Source: DASPPM01 sp052143835 (GTDB taxonomy: Bacteria > Pseudomonadota > Alphaproteobacteria > JACZXZ01). Taken from it: a DNA stretch of 12,947 nt. The stretch is taken from positions 1 to 12,947 of the forward strand of contig JBKQRV010000131.1 of NCBI GenBank assembly GCA_052143835.1, read 5' to 3'. The translations under genes were made by a program, and so were the position numbers. The stretch's first letter is position 1, and every line of letters starts with the position of its first letter. A model generated the notes under the pieces. It saw nothing but the letters and a program-made list of their open reading frames with translations. It was not told the DNA's origin and searched no databases. Shown in pieces: positions 1-6,822 of the stretch.

Positions 1-717
1 GTGTTGCAGGAGGCGATCGCCGCGGTCGACGCGATGGCGACGGGCAGGATCGTCTTCGCGGCCGCCGCCAGCTGGCATCCCGGTGTCATCGGCATCGTCG
101 CCAGCCGCCTCAAGGAGCGCTACAACCGCCCCGCCTTCGTCATCGCGCTCGAGGGTGCCGTTGGCAAGGGCTCGGCGCGCTCGATCGGCGGCGTCGATCT
201 CGGGGCCGCGGTGATCGCGGCCAAGCAGGCCGGGCTCCTGATCAACGGCGGCGGCCACGTCATGGCCGCCGGCCTCACGGTCGCGGCCGATCAGCTCGCG
301 GCCCTCCACGACTTCCTCGAGAGCCGCATCGGGCGCGAGATCTCCGAGCAGCGTCTCGTGCCCACCCTCGCCCTCGACGGCATGCTCGTCTTGCGCGCCG
401 CCAATCGGGCACTCGTCGATCTCTTGGATCGCCTGCAACCCTATGGCGCCGGCAACGCCGAGCCGGTCTTCGCGCTGCGCGACGCCACGGTGGTCAACGC
501 CGCGGTGGTGGGGGAGAGCCACGTGCGCTGCATCCTCGCCGATGCCGGGGGCGACCGGCTCAAGGCGATCGCCTTTCGCAGCATCGAGACGGAACTCGGC
601 CAAGCACTCCTGCGCAAGCCCGCGACCCCCCTCCACCTCGCCGGCCGGCTCAGGGCCGACAATTGGGCGCGGGCGGATGGCGTGCAATTCGTCATCGAGG
701 ATGCGGCCCAGCCCTGA
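1..717 (+). CDS. recJ: RecJ single-strand DNA 5'-3' exonuclease, C-terminal part
   Basis: RecJ degrades single-stranded DNA 5' to 3' in recombinational and mismatch repair in the cytoplasm. The visible 238 residues hold the C-terminal half. A DHHA1 domain spans about 16-110, with the family-typical SWHPGVIGIVASR near 24-36, GKGSARS at 56-61 and the glycine-rich GGGHVMAAG at 83-91. An OB-fold-like DNA-binding region follows at about 120-235, including LQPYGAGNAEPVF near 145-157. RecJ proteins are usually near 570-600 residues, so the N-terminal DHH catalytic domain with its metal-binding aspartates must lie upstream of the window. The GTG at base 1 is probably an internal codon and not the start. 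The frame is open to a TGA at 715-717 with no visible damage. The gene reads towards the tRNA gene, and no convincing terminator hairpin with a T-run follows it. Confidence 0.93.
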   Translation: MLQEAIAAVDAMATGRIVFAAAASWHPGVIGIVASRLKERYNRPAFVIALEGAVGKGSARSIGGVDLGAAVIAAKQAGLLINGGGHVMAAGLTVAADQLAALHDFLESRIGREISEQRLVPTLALDGMLVLRAANRALVDLLDRLQPYGAGNAEPVFALRDATVVNAAVVGESHVRCILADAGGDRLKAIAFRSIETELGQALLRKPATPLHLAGRLRADNWARADGVQFVIEDAAQP

Positions 718-1145
718 GCCATCCGGAGCACGTCCAGGTGCTGCGGAGCGGGCCTCCAGCATAAAACATAACGGAAATGTGATTATCGCCGCATTGACGG
801 CCAGCGCCCGGAAAACTTAAGGTGCCAGATTACAAGCAGACGGCGAGTTGACGGACGCAATCTCGCGCCTTAGCTCGTAGTTAACTCTCCGAGCCGCGGA
901 GCGGCAGGTCGTCTTGCTCCCGGCATGGCGTTGACCGGCGCCGGTTCCGCGCGCGTCCACTCCCCCGGACGCGCTTGGGTGCGCCGGATCCTGGGCCGGC
1001 GGCCGCGAAGACCTCAGCATGACGCCGGCCCATCTCTTTCTCTTGCCCGACATTATCCTCGCTGCGGCTGAGCGGCGCGCGATCTCGCGGCTTGCCAAGC
1101 CAAGTCGAAGGCGTTACCTCTGCCGCTCCAAAGCGAGCCCCTCGC
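718..1145. other. Gene-free region between recJ and tRNA-Glu
   Basis: I see no supportable protein gene in these 428 bases. The short frames present are arginine-rich readings typical of GC-rich non-coding DNA. A slightly AT-richer patch lies at about 758-790. A perfect 12-bp GC palindrome, ACCGGCGCCGGT, lies at 934-945 but has no T-run after it, so it is not a clear terminator. The right end probably holds the tRNA promoter. Confidence 0.6.
1092..1119 (+). promoter_or_regulatory. Weak candidate sigma70-type promoter for tRNA-Glu
   Basis: TTGCCA at 1092-1097 and TTACCT at 1114-1119 are separated by 16 bp. This would place transcription start near 1126, about 20 bases before the tRNA. The match is loose (TTACCT keeps only part of the -10 consensus), so the call rests mainly on position. 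Confidence 0.3.
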
Positions 1146-1221
1146 GACCCCTTCGTCTAGAGGCCTAGGACATCGCCCTTTCACGGCGGTAACACGGGTT
1201 CGAATCCCGTAGGGGTCGCCA
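1146..1221 (+). tRNA. tRNA-Glu (anticodon UUC), CCA encoded
   Basis: The 76-base cloverleaf folds fully. The acceptor stem pairs GACCCCT (1146-1152) with AGGGGTC (1211-1217), followed by discriminator G1218 and an encoded CCA at 1219-1221. The anticodon stem pairs TCGCC (1173-1177, with one G-U) with GGCGG (1185-1189) around the loop CTTTCAC, giving anticodon TTC at 1180-1182. The T arm pairs ACGGG (1194-1198) with CCCGT (1206-1210) around TTCGAAT. This is the normal bacterial glutamate tRNA for GAA/GAG codons. The 3' end is intact, and no second copy of it that would mark an integrated element was noticed in the window. Confidence 0.97.
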
Positions 1222-1341
1222 ATGAAATCAAGGGCTGTCGCGGCGGTGGCCGGCTCCTGCACAACAAGGATAAAATATGCGCGGAGTCTTCCCCTGCTCG
1301 GCGGGCGCCCGGCAACGCGGAAGCCGAGAGCGTAGCAGCGC

Positions 1342-1392
1342 ATTGCGGGGAAATGGCGGAGCGCGAATGACGATCCGGGCCTTCCCCGCAAT
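1342..1392. repeat. Perfect 11-bp inverted repeat with 29-nt loop
   Basis: ATTGCGGGGAA at 1342-1352 is exactly complementary to TTCCCCGCAAT at 1382-1392. The loop contains no recognisable gene. The structure lies between tRNA-Glu and the minus-strand secreted-protein gene. It may be a transcript-end stem-loop or the remnant of a small palindromic repeat. There is no clear T-run. Confidence 0.5.
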
Positions 1393-1399
1393 ACTTCAG

Positions 1400-1415
1400 G
1401 CGCTAAGCGTAGCGC
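1400..1415. repeat. Short perfect hairpin GCGCTA-AGCG-TAGCGC
   Basis: A 6-bp stem, GCGCTA (1400-1405) with TAGCGC (1410-1415), encloses an AGCG tetraloop and is followed by TTTCC on the plus strand. It lies eight bases after the longer inverted repeat at 1342-1392. It could end transcription from either side, but the T-run is too short for a confident terminator call. Confidence 0.35.
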
Positions 1416-1464
1416 TTTCCGCCGCGCCGAGAGCCGCTGCAACGAGGTGCCGAGGTTTCGTGCT

Positions 1465-1863
1465 TCACTTCACCCGGTCGAGCGCGAGGCCGAAACTGCA
1501 ACCGACCAACGCAATGGAAGCTTGGTTGGAGTCGAAGCTCCCGAAGAAGTGATCTCCCTCGAAGCGGCCGGACATGAAGGTCCCTCCGCTGTTGGTCGTC
1601 ATGGAGCCGTCGGCTGCGATCGTCCCGCTAATGTTGCTATTGAACGCAGGGCCCAGCATCTTGCCGGACACCTTGTTTCCCGAGACGGTGAGTTGAAACT
1701 CCATCCCGCCGCACTGGTTGATGTAGCGTAAAGGACCGTATCCTTTCCACACGCCGGCGAAGCGTCCGCCGGTCGGATCGGGCCCCGCCGTATTGCCATT
1801 GGCCAGCGCAACCGTCGCAGTCAGAAGCAGCACAAGTCCTGTGAAGGCGGCAAGTCTCTTCAT
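1465..1863 (-). CDS. Small secreted protein with two cysteines, function unknown
   Basis: I do not recognise this 132-residue protein. The chosen ATG (1863-1861) is preceded by a good GGGGAGA ribosome site and begins a classic Sec signal peptide: MKR, a hydrophobic run to about residue 20, then a likely signal peptidase I cut after ALA at 21. The mature part is rich in Gly, Ser, Phe and Asn in alternating patterns (GVWKG at 37-41, MEFQLTVSGNKVSG near 54-67, GRFEGDHFFGSF at 99-110), suggesting a small beta-sheet or beta-barrel fold. It has just two cysteines, C51 and C122, well placed for one disulfide in the periplasm. A longer open frame extends upstream to 2589 but would overlap the divergent hydrolase gene and bury the signal peptide, so it is rejected. 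It is transcribed divergently from the exported hydrolase. Confidence 0.75.
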   Translation of the reverse strand: MKRLAAFTGLVLLLTATVALANGNTAGPDPTGGRFAGVWKGYGPLRYINQCGGMEFQLTVSGNKVSGKMLGPAFNSNISGTIAADGSMTTNSGGTFMSGRFEGDHFFGSFDSNQASIALVGCSFGLALDRVK

Positions 1864-1903
1864 GGCGATCTCCCCGGGTTTGTGGAAAATGCCGAAGCAG
1901 TCG

Positions 1904-1922
1904 TTGCCCTGGGCAATATAAT
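1904..1922 (+). promoter_or_regulatory. Candidate promoter with 13-bp palindrome in divergent intergenic region
   Basis: TTGCCC-T-GGGCAA (1904-1916) is a perfect palindrome directly abutting TATAAT (1917-1922), which matches the -10 consensus exactly on the plus strand. It would start transcription near 1929, upstream of the ATG at 1999. No good -35 lies at normal spacing, so an activator or a different orientation is possible. The palindrome sits where one dimeric regulator could control both divergent genes. Confidence 0.4.
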
Positions 1923-1998
1923 GCGGGATTGGCCTTTTGAGAAACAACCGGGTCCTTTGATTCGCAGCAAGACAAAAAGCTTCGGGAAATACGCTTTC

Positions 1999-2889
1999 AT
2001 GCAGGCGCGCGGCGCGTGGCTGCGGCGCCTTGTCTGTCGGGCCGCGCTCGTGGCACTCATGGCACTCGTCGCTCCGCCCGTCGCCCGGCCGCAGGCGGCG
2101 GAGAAGGTGCATTTCCCCTCGCTCGACGCGGGCGCGACGGTGCTCGACGGCTATCTCTTCAGGCCTGCCGAGCAGGGCAGACGCCCGGCCGTCGTCTTTC
2201 TGCACGGCTGCGCCGGGCTCTTCAATCGCAAGCACGACATCTGGCCGCGGGAAGTCGATTGGGCGGCGCGTCTCAATGCCCTCGGTTATGTCGTCCTCAT
2301 GGTCGACAGCTTCGCGCCGCGCGATCAGGGCAACATGTGCGCTCCGGGCAACTTCCAGGATGCGGTCTATCTGGCGCGGCCGAGCGATGCCTATGGCGCG
2401 CTCCGCTATCTCCAGGCGCAGGCCTTCGTGCGGCCGGATCGCATCGGCGTGATGGGATGGTCGCAAGGTGGGGGCACGGTGCTCTATGCCATCCGCAAGG
2501 AGAGCTTGGGCCGGCCCGCGCAGATGCCCGCGGGCGATTTCCGCGCGGCTGTCGCCTTCTATCCCGCCTCGTGCAAGGAAAGCTCCCACACGGAGCCCTG
2601 GACGAGTTCAGTCCCGCTTCTCGTGCTGATCGGCGCGAGCGACAACTGGACGCCTGCAGATCTCTGCAAGAGCTTCATCGAAGGGGCGAAGGCGCGCGGC
2701 TCCCCGGTCGAGATGCGCATCTATCCCGGCGCCTATCACGATTTCGATTGGCCGAATATGCCGTTGCACGGGCTCGAGTCCGATCGCACGCGCGCCGGCA
2801 TCGTGCCGATCACCGGCACCGACCCTGCCGCGCGCGAGGAGGCACTCGTGCGCGTGCCGCAATTTCTCGCGCGCTATCTTGAGGATTGA
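1999..2889 (+). CDS. Exported dienelactone-hydrolase-family serine hydrolase
   Basis: This 296-residue alpha/beta hydrolase of the dienelactone hydrolase type likely cleaves an ester or lactone outside the cytoplasm. Residues 1-30 look like a signal peptide: MQARGAWLRRLVCR, then a hydrophobic stretch AALVALMALVAPPVA. The mature enzyme shows an oxyanion-type HGCAG at 69-73, the nucleophile elbow GWSQGG with Ser155 (153-158), an acid at Asp215 in ASDNWTP and His247 in GAYHDFDWP. Classical dienelactone hydrolases use Cys as nucleophile, so Ser here points to the broader family and not to the chlorocatechol enzyme. The frame is open from an ATG at 1882, but the 1999 start gives the signal peptide and lies downstream of the TATAAT at 1917-1922. 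Its ribosome site (GGGA near 1984) is weak. The substrate cannot be inferred. Confidence 0.85.
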   Translation: MQARGAWLRRLVCRAALVALMALVAPPVARPQAAEKVHFPSLDAGATVLDGYLFRPAEQGRRPAVVFLHGCAGLFNRKHDIWPREVDWAARLNALGYVVLMVDSFAPRDQGNMCAPGNFQDAVYLARPSDAYGALRYLQAQAFVRPDRIGVMGWSQGGGTVLYAIRKESLGRPAQMPAGDFRAAVAFYPASCKESSHTEPWTSSVPLLVLIGASDNWTPADLCKSFIEGAKARGSPVEMRIYPGAYHDFDWPNMPLHGLESDRTRAGIVPITGTDPAAREEALVRVPQFLARYLED

Positions 2890-2946
2890 GCGGCAAGCGG
2901 AATGCTCGTGTGCTGGTTCTGAATTTCACCAAATCCGGAAAACACG

Positions 2947-3037
2947 CGTCATTGCGAGGCGCCCGAAGGGCGACGAAGCAATCTAGAGAGAGTTTCGACC
3001 ACGCGCCCTGGATTGCTTCGCTGCGCTCGCAATGACG
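2947..3037. repeat. Dispersed palindromic repeat, copy 1
   Basis: The 91-bp element has perfect 12-bp ends, CGTCATTGCGAG (2947-2958) and CTCGCAATGACG (3026-3037). It also has an inner complementary pair CGAAGCAATC / GATTGCTTCG (2974-2983, 3011-3020) and a small hairpin CGCCC-GAA-GGGCG (2960-2972). A second copy, differing by four substitutions and one indel, lies at 11448-11539 in the same orientation, and weaker similarity continues about 20-25 bp outside both ends. Short palindromic repeats of this type (translated as VIASAAKQS) are widespread in proteobacterial genomes. There is no transposase, so it is non-autonomous at best. It may also act as an RNA stem-loop or terminator. Confidence 0.85.
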
Positions 3038-3099
3038 TCTATCTCCGGGTGGGACGAAGTTGCCAATTGCAACAGCCGCCGCCGTTTGGATTCCCGTTC

Positions 3100-3128
3100 T
3101 TGACGGTGAAGCGGTTTGAAGTTAATCT
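3100..3128 (+). promoter_or_regulatory. Candidate sigma70 promoter of the hyuA operon
   Basis: TTGACG (3100-3105) and TAATCT (3123-3128) are separated by exactly 17 bp. This predicts a start near 3135 and a leader of about 73 nt to the hyuA ATG. The -35 matches 5 of 6 consensus bases. The -10 keeps the three key positions T1, A2 and T6. Two palindromes overlap and follow the start point, as expected for a repressed promoter. Confidence 0.5.
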
Positions 3129-3140
3129 TCGAAATTCGAA
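3128..3140. promoter_or_regulatory. Operator-like palindrome TTCGAA-A-TTCGAA
   Basis: This is a perfect 13-bp palindrome centred on 3134, overlapping the end of the predicted -10 and the likely start of transcription. Its centre is 20 bp (two helical turns) from that of the next palindrome at 3147-3161, so two dimers could sit on the same DNA face. Confidence 0.45.
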
Positions 3141-3146
3141 ATGTTG

Positions 3147-3161
3147 TTCCGGAAAACGGAA
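3147..3161. promoter_or_regulatory. Operator-like palindrome TTCCG-N5-CGGAA upstream of hyuA
   Basis: TTCCG (3147-3151) and CGGAA (3157-3161) are perfect inverted half-sites five bases apart. The 15-mer TTCCGGAAAACGGAA matches the site at 12646-12660 (TTCCGCAAACTGGAA) at 12 of 15 positions. Size and symmetry suit an IclR-family dimer, and such a regulator is encoded at 11624-12439. Placement just downstream of the predicted start suggests repression. The regulator-site link is inferred. Confidence 0.55.
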
Positions 3162-3207
3162 ATCCTGGGATGAGGCGCACCGAACATTGTCGAAGGCCGA
3201 GGGGCCC

Positions 3208-5220
3208 ATGACGGCTCGCCAATGGCGCGTCGGCGTCGACATCGGCGGCACCTTCACGGACGTCATCGCGCTCGACCCGACGAGCGGTACGACCTTGACG
3301 GCCAAGGTCCGCTCGCGCCCCGGCGACCCGCTTGCCAGCCTGCGGGCGGCCCTTGCCGCCCGTGGCCTCGGCTGGGAGGACGTGGCCATCCTCGTCCACG
3401 GCACCACGCTCGTCACCAATGCGATCGTCGAGGACCGGCTCCCGGCGGTGGCCCTCGTCGCCACTCAGGGCTTTGCCGACGTACTGGCGATCGGCCGGCA
3501 GAACCGCCGCTCGCTCTATTCCTTGAGCCTGCCGCCTAAGCTGCCGCCCATGGTGCCGGAGGCACTCCGCTTCGAGCTCAAGGAGCGCATGGGGCCGGAC
3601 GGCAAGGTGAAGATTCTGCTCGAGGCAGCGGCGCTCGAGCCGCTGGTCGAGGCGATCCGGCGCTCGGGCGTCTCCTCGGTCGCGGTCTCGCTTCTCCACG
3701 CCTATGCGAACCCCGCCCATGAGCGGATCGTCGGCGACCGTCTCGCCGCCGTGGTCCCTCACGTCTCCCTCTCGCACCGGGTCAATCCGGAGGAGCGCGA
3801 GTACGAGCGCACCAGTGCCACGGTGTTGAACGCGGCGGCAATGCCGCTCGTGGGCTCCTATCTCGACGAGCTCGACCGCGAGGTGCCCGAGGCCGCGCAT
3901 TTCCATCTCTTCCATTCCGCGGGCGGCATGGCCTCGACCGCGATGGTGCGCGAGCGGCCGCTCGTGCTCGCACTCTCCGGTCCCGCGGCCGGCGTCTCGG
4001 CCGCCCGCCAGGTGGCGCGCGAGCTCGCACTCGACAACGTGCTCACCCTCGACATGGGCGGCACCACCACCGACGTCTGCCTCATCCGGCACGGCAAGCC
4101 TGAGCGCCGCCGGGAGGCGAGCCTGGCCGACCGGCCGGTGCGCCAGACCATGGTCGCGGTGCAGTCGATCGGCGCCGGCGGCGGCTCGATCGCTTACGTC
4201 GAGGCGGGCATGCTGCGGGTCGGGCCGCAAAGTGCGGGCGCCAGTCCCGGCCCGGTGTGCTACGGCCTGGGCGGCACCGAGCCGACCGTGACCGATGCCA
4301 ACCTGATGCTGGGCTATCTCGATGCCAAGAAGCCGCTTGCCGACGGCGTGCGCATGGACCTCGGCCTGGCGGAGGCGGCGATCGGGCGCCTCGCCCGGCA
4401 CCTCAGCCTGAGTCCGATCGAGACCGCGCTCGGCATCCTGCGCGTGGCCAACGCCAATATGGTGCGGGCCTTGCGCAACGTGACGGTCGATCGCGGCATC
4501 GACGGCAGGCGCTGCACGCTCGTCGCCTTCGGCGGTGCGGGGCCGCTCCACGCGGCGACGCTGGCGCGGGACTTCGGCATCCGTTCCGTCGTCGTGCCGG
4601 CCTTCTCGAGCGCCTATTCGGCACTCGGCTGCGCCGTTGCCAACCTGAGCTATACCCAGCAACGCACCGTGCGTATGGCGAGCGGCGCCTGGTCGCACGA
4701 CCACCTCGCCCAGTTGCGCGAGGAGCTGCTCGCCGAGATGAAATTCGACGACGGCGACGGCACGAGCGACGTAGCGGTCGAGGACACCGCCCTTGTGCGT
4801 TACGTCGGGCAGAGCTACTCGGTCGAGGTCCCCTATCGCTTCCCTCCCGCCCTCGCCACCTTGACCCGAGACTTCCGCGCGATCCACGAGCAGCTCTACG
4901 GCTTCTCAACCGAGGAGGACTGGGAGCTCGAGGCGATCCGCGTCACCGCCTCGGTGGACGGCCCGCCGCTCGAAGCTGCGCCGCCGAGGCCACCCACGCG
5001 TGCCAACCTGGCGCCGAGCTCGACGACCCCCTGCTGGTTCTCGGCGGCGGCAGCGATCGAGACGCCGCGCTATCGCCGGGACGCAATCATGCATCCCTGG
5101 CACCTCTCCGGGCCGGCCATTGTCGAGGACGAGTGGTCGACCATCACGCTGCCGCCCGGCACCACCCTCGAGGCGACCGCGGGCGGCCACCTCGTCATGA
5201 GCTTCGACGCAGCGCCATGA
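3208..5220 (+). CDS. hyuA: Hydantoinase/oxoprolinase A subunit (N-methylhydantoinase A type)
   Basis: This 670-residue ATP-dependent cyclic-amidase or carboxylase subunit has the ASKHA (actin-like ATPase) fold. The N-terminal domain begins with the phosphate loop DIGGTFTD (11-18) followed by HGTTLVTNAI (64-73). The central hydantoinase A domain has LSGPAAGV (256-263), DMGGTTTDV (282-290), IGAGGGSI (321-328), ASPGP (345-349) and FGGAGPLHA (441-449). The C-terminal domain ends with GPAIVEDEWSTITLPPG (635-651). Length and order are complete for the family. Members split hydantoins, 5-oxoproline or related lactams with ATP, and relatives carboxylate acetone or acetophenone. The substrate cannot be told here. 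The ATG at 3208 is chosen because GAGGGG precedes it and the family N-terminus starts there. It overlaps hyuB by ATGA, so the two subunits are translationally coupled. Confidence 0.93.
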   Translation: MTARQWRVGVDIGGTFTDVIALDPTSGTTLTAKVRSRPGDPLASLRAALAARGLGWEDVAILVHGTTLVTNAIVEDRLPAVALVATQGFADVLAIGRQNRRSLYSLSLPPKLPPMVPEALRFELKERMGPDGKVKILLEAAALEPLVEAIRRSGVSSVAVSLLHAYANPAHERIVGDRLAAVVPHVSLSHRVNPEEREYERTSATVLNAAAMPLVGSYLDELDREVPEAAHFHLFHSAGGMASTAMVRERPLVLALSGPAAGVSAARQVARELALDNVLTLDMGGTTTDVCLIRHGKPERRREASLADRPVRQTMVAVQSIGAGGGSIAYVEAGMLRVGPQSAGASPGPVCYGLGGTEPTVTDANLMLGYLDAKKPLADGVRMDLGLAEAAIGRLARHLSLSPIETALGILRVANANMVRALRNVTVDRGIDGRRCTLVAFGGAGPLHAATLARDFGIRSVVVPAFSSAYSALGCAVANLSYTQQRTVRMASGAWSHDHLAQLREELLAEMKFDDGDGTSDVAVEDTALVRYVGQSYSVEVPYRFPPALATLTRDFRAIHEQLYGFSTEEDWELEAIRVTASVDGPPLEAAPPRPPTRANLAPSSTTPCWFSAAAAIETPRYRRDAIMHPWHLSGPAIVEDEWSTITLPPGTTLEATAGGHLVMSFDAAP

Positions 5221-6821
5221 GCCGTACCATCGACCCGGTGACGCTCGAGGTGATCCGCAGCGCGCTCACCGCCACGGCCGAGGAGATGTCGCTCGTGGTC
5301 ATGCGCTCGGCGCGCTCGCCGCTTTTGCGCGAGGCGGGCGATCTCTCCTCGGCGCTGACCGACGCCAAGGGCGAGATGATCGCCCAGGGCCGCGACATCC
5401 CCATGCACCTCGGCGTGATGTGCTTCACGGTCAAGGAGTTCCTCAAGCGGGTGCCGGCCTCGACCCTCGCCCCCGGCGACGTCTGGTTCCTCAACCTGCC
5501 GGAGATCGGCGGCAACCACCTGCCGGACGTGAAGGCGATCCGCCCGATCTTCGCCGCGGGAGAGCTCTTCGCCTTTGCCGTCAGCCTGGCCCATTGGGCC
5601 GATATCGGCGGCGCGGTGCCGGGCAGCTATTTCGCGAGTGCCACCGACATCTGGCAGGAGGGGCTGCGGATCAGCCCGACGCGCCTCTTCGCCGCCGGCG
5701 GTCCCGATCGAGAGAAGCTCGGCCTCGTTCTCTCCAACGTGCGCGGGGCTGCGGAGCGCGAGGGCGACATCCACGCCCAAATGGCGGCGACCCTCGTTGC
5801 CGAGCGCCGCCTCGGCGAGCTCGTTGCCGAGCATGGCCTCGGCGTGGTCAAGGCGGCGATGGCGGAGCTACAGGACCGCTCGGAGGAGCAGATGCGCGAG
5901 GCGATCCGCGCCATGCCGCAGGGCGTCTTCGAGGGCGAGGATTTCCTCGACGACGACGGCATCCGGGATCAACCGATCGCCGTGCGCGTGCGCCTCACCT
6001 TGGGCGACGGCGAGGCGAGCTTCGACTTCTCGGCCTCCGACGATGCGGCCGCGGGCCCGGTCAACACCACGCCCTTCATCGCCGCCGCAGGCGCCTTCTA
6101 TGCCATGAAATGCCTGGCCGGCGAGGAGATCCAGCCGAACGGCGGCGCGCTCAGGCCGCTCACGGTCAAGACCCGCCCGGGCTCGGTGCTCGAGCCGCCG
6201 CCGACGCGGCCCGTCGTGGGCGGCAACCACGAGACTTCCCAGCGCGTCGTCGACGCCATCTTCCGGGCGCTCGAGCCGGTGCTGGCGGAGCGGCTCAGCG
6301 CGGGCGGGCCGACCACCTCGGGGCTCTTGCTCTTCGGCATGCGGCGCGCCGACGGCGCCTGGGCAACGCTCTACGAGACCCACGGCGGCGGCGAGGGTGC
6401 GCGCGTCGACCGCGACGGCGCACCGGTCGTCCGCGTGCACATGTCGAACGTGATGAACACGCCCGCCGAGGTGATCGAGGCGGAATATCCCATCGAGATC
6501 GTGCGGCAGACGCTCAGGCGCGGCTCGGGCGGTGCAGGTGCCCATCGCGGCGGCGACGGCCTCGTGCGCGAGTACCGCATGCTGAGCGGAGAGGTGTCGC
6601 TGACCACCATGTTCGAGCGGCGCGTCATTCCGCCTTACGGGCTCCAGGGTGGTGCGCCCGGTGCGCCTTTCCGGGTCACGCTCGTGGGCGCCAACGGCAA
6701 GCGCAAAGAGGTCAAAGGCAAGGCCAACCTTCGCTTGGCCGAGGGCGACAGGATCGTGCTCGAAAGCTGCGGCGGCGGCGGCTTCGGCCGGCCGAAGACA
6801 TCCCGAAAAAAGAGAGGGTGA
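5217..6821 (+). CDS. hyuB: Hydantoinase/oxoprolinase B subunit (N-methylhydantoinase B type)
   Basis: This 534-residue partner of HyuA is expected to form the metal-containing catalytic half of the cytoplasmic complex. Family landmarks run in order: DPVTLEVIRSAL (6-17), MHLG (63-66), EIGGNHLPDV (96-105), HWADIGGAVPGS (126-137), GGNHETSQRVVDA (335-347), MNTPAE (413-418), GGAGAHRGGDG (438-448), ERRVIPPYGLQGG (467-479) and a glycine-rich end, CGGGGFGRP (518-526). The histidine and aspartate clusters are the likely metal ligands, as in acetone and acetophenone carboxylases. The ATG overlaps the hyuA stop (ATGA) and has no strong ribosome site of its own, which fits coupling. The open frame extends upstream to 4257, but that part is an out-of-frame reading of hyuA. 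The length is normal and the C-terminal KTSRKKRG tail is basic. Confidence 0.93.
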   Translation: MSRTIDPVTLEVIRSALTATAEEMSLVVMRSARSPLLREAGDLSSALTDAKGEMIAQGRDIPMHLGVMCFTVKEFLKRVPASTLAPGDVWFLNLPEIGGNHLPDVKAIRPIFAAGELFAFAVSLAHWADIGGAVPGSYFASATDIWQEGLRISPTRLFAAGGPDREKLGLVLSNVRGAAEREGDIHAQMAATLVAERRLGELVAEHGLGVVKAAMAELQDRSEEQMREAIRAMPQGVFEGEDFLDDDGIRDQPIAVRVRLTLGDGEASFDFSASDDAAAGPVNTTPFIAAAGAFYAMKCLAGEEIQPNGGALRPLTVKTRPGSVLEPPPTRPVVGGNHETSQRVVDAIFRALEPVLAERLSAGGPTTSGLLLFGMRRADGAWATLYETHGGGEGARVDRDGAPVVRVHMSNVMNTPAEVIEAEYPIEIVRQTLRRGSGGAGAHRGGDGLVREYRMLSGEVSLTTMFERRVIPPYGLQGGAPGAPFRVTLVGANGKRKEVKGKANLRLAEGDRIVLESCGGGGFGRPKTSRKKRG

Positions 6822-6822
6822 C

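Larger units (their letters stand above)
2890..3207. other. Intergenic region: repeat copy 1 plus hyuA promoter/operator
   Basis: No gene is seen in this 318-bp stretch. It contains a palindromic repeat (2947-3037), then a candidate promoter at 3100-3128 and two operator-like palindromes (3128-3140 and 3147-3161) ahead of hyuA. An in-frame ATG at 3013 would extend HyuA by 65 residues but lies inside the repeat and lacks family similarity. Confidence 0.7.

Noticed and set aside
1146..1221. tRNA-Glu as integration site of a genomic island
   Set aside because: The tRNA 3' end is intact, no second copy of it was noticed, and no integrase gene is present. The catabolic block starts 2 kb away after unrelated genes.
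1053..1442. Minus-strand frame containing a peptide GIRTRVTAVKGRCPRPLDE
   Set aside because: It is the antisense of tRNA-Glu, a common false protein in automatic annotation.
1882..1998. N-terminal extension of the hydrolase from ATG 1882
   Set aside because: It would begin upstream of the TATAAT at 1917-1922 and put 39 residues before the signal peptide.
1465..2589. 374-codon version of the small secreted protein
   Set aside because: The extension lies opposite the hydrolase gene. The internal ATG at 1863 has a ribosome site and begins a clean signal peptide.
2983..4887. 634-codon minus-strand open frame opposite hyuA
   Set aside because: The opposite plus strand carries all hydantoinase A motifs. 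The antisense reading is a low-complexity Arg/Gly/His/Ala shadow typical of GC-rich genes, and it starts inside the palindromic repeat.
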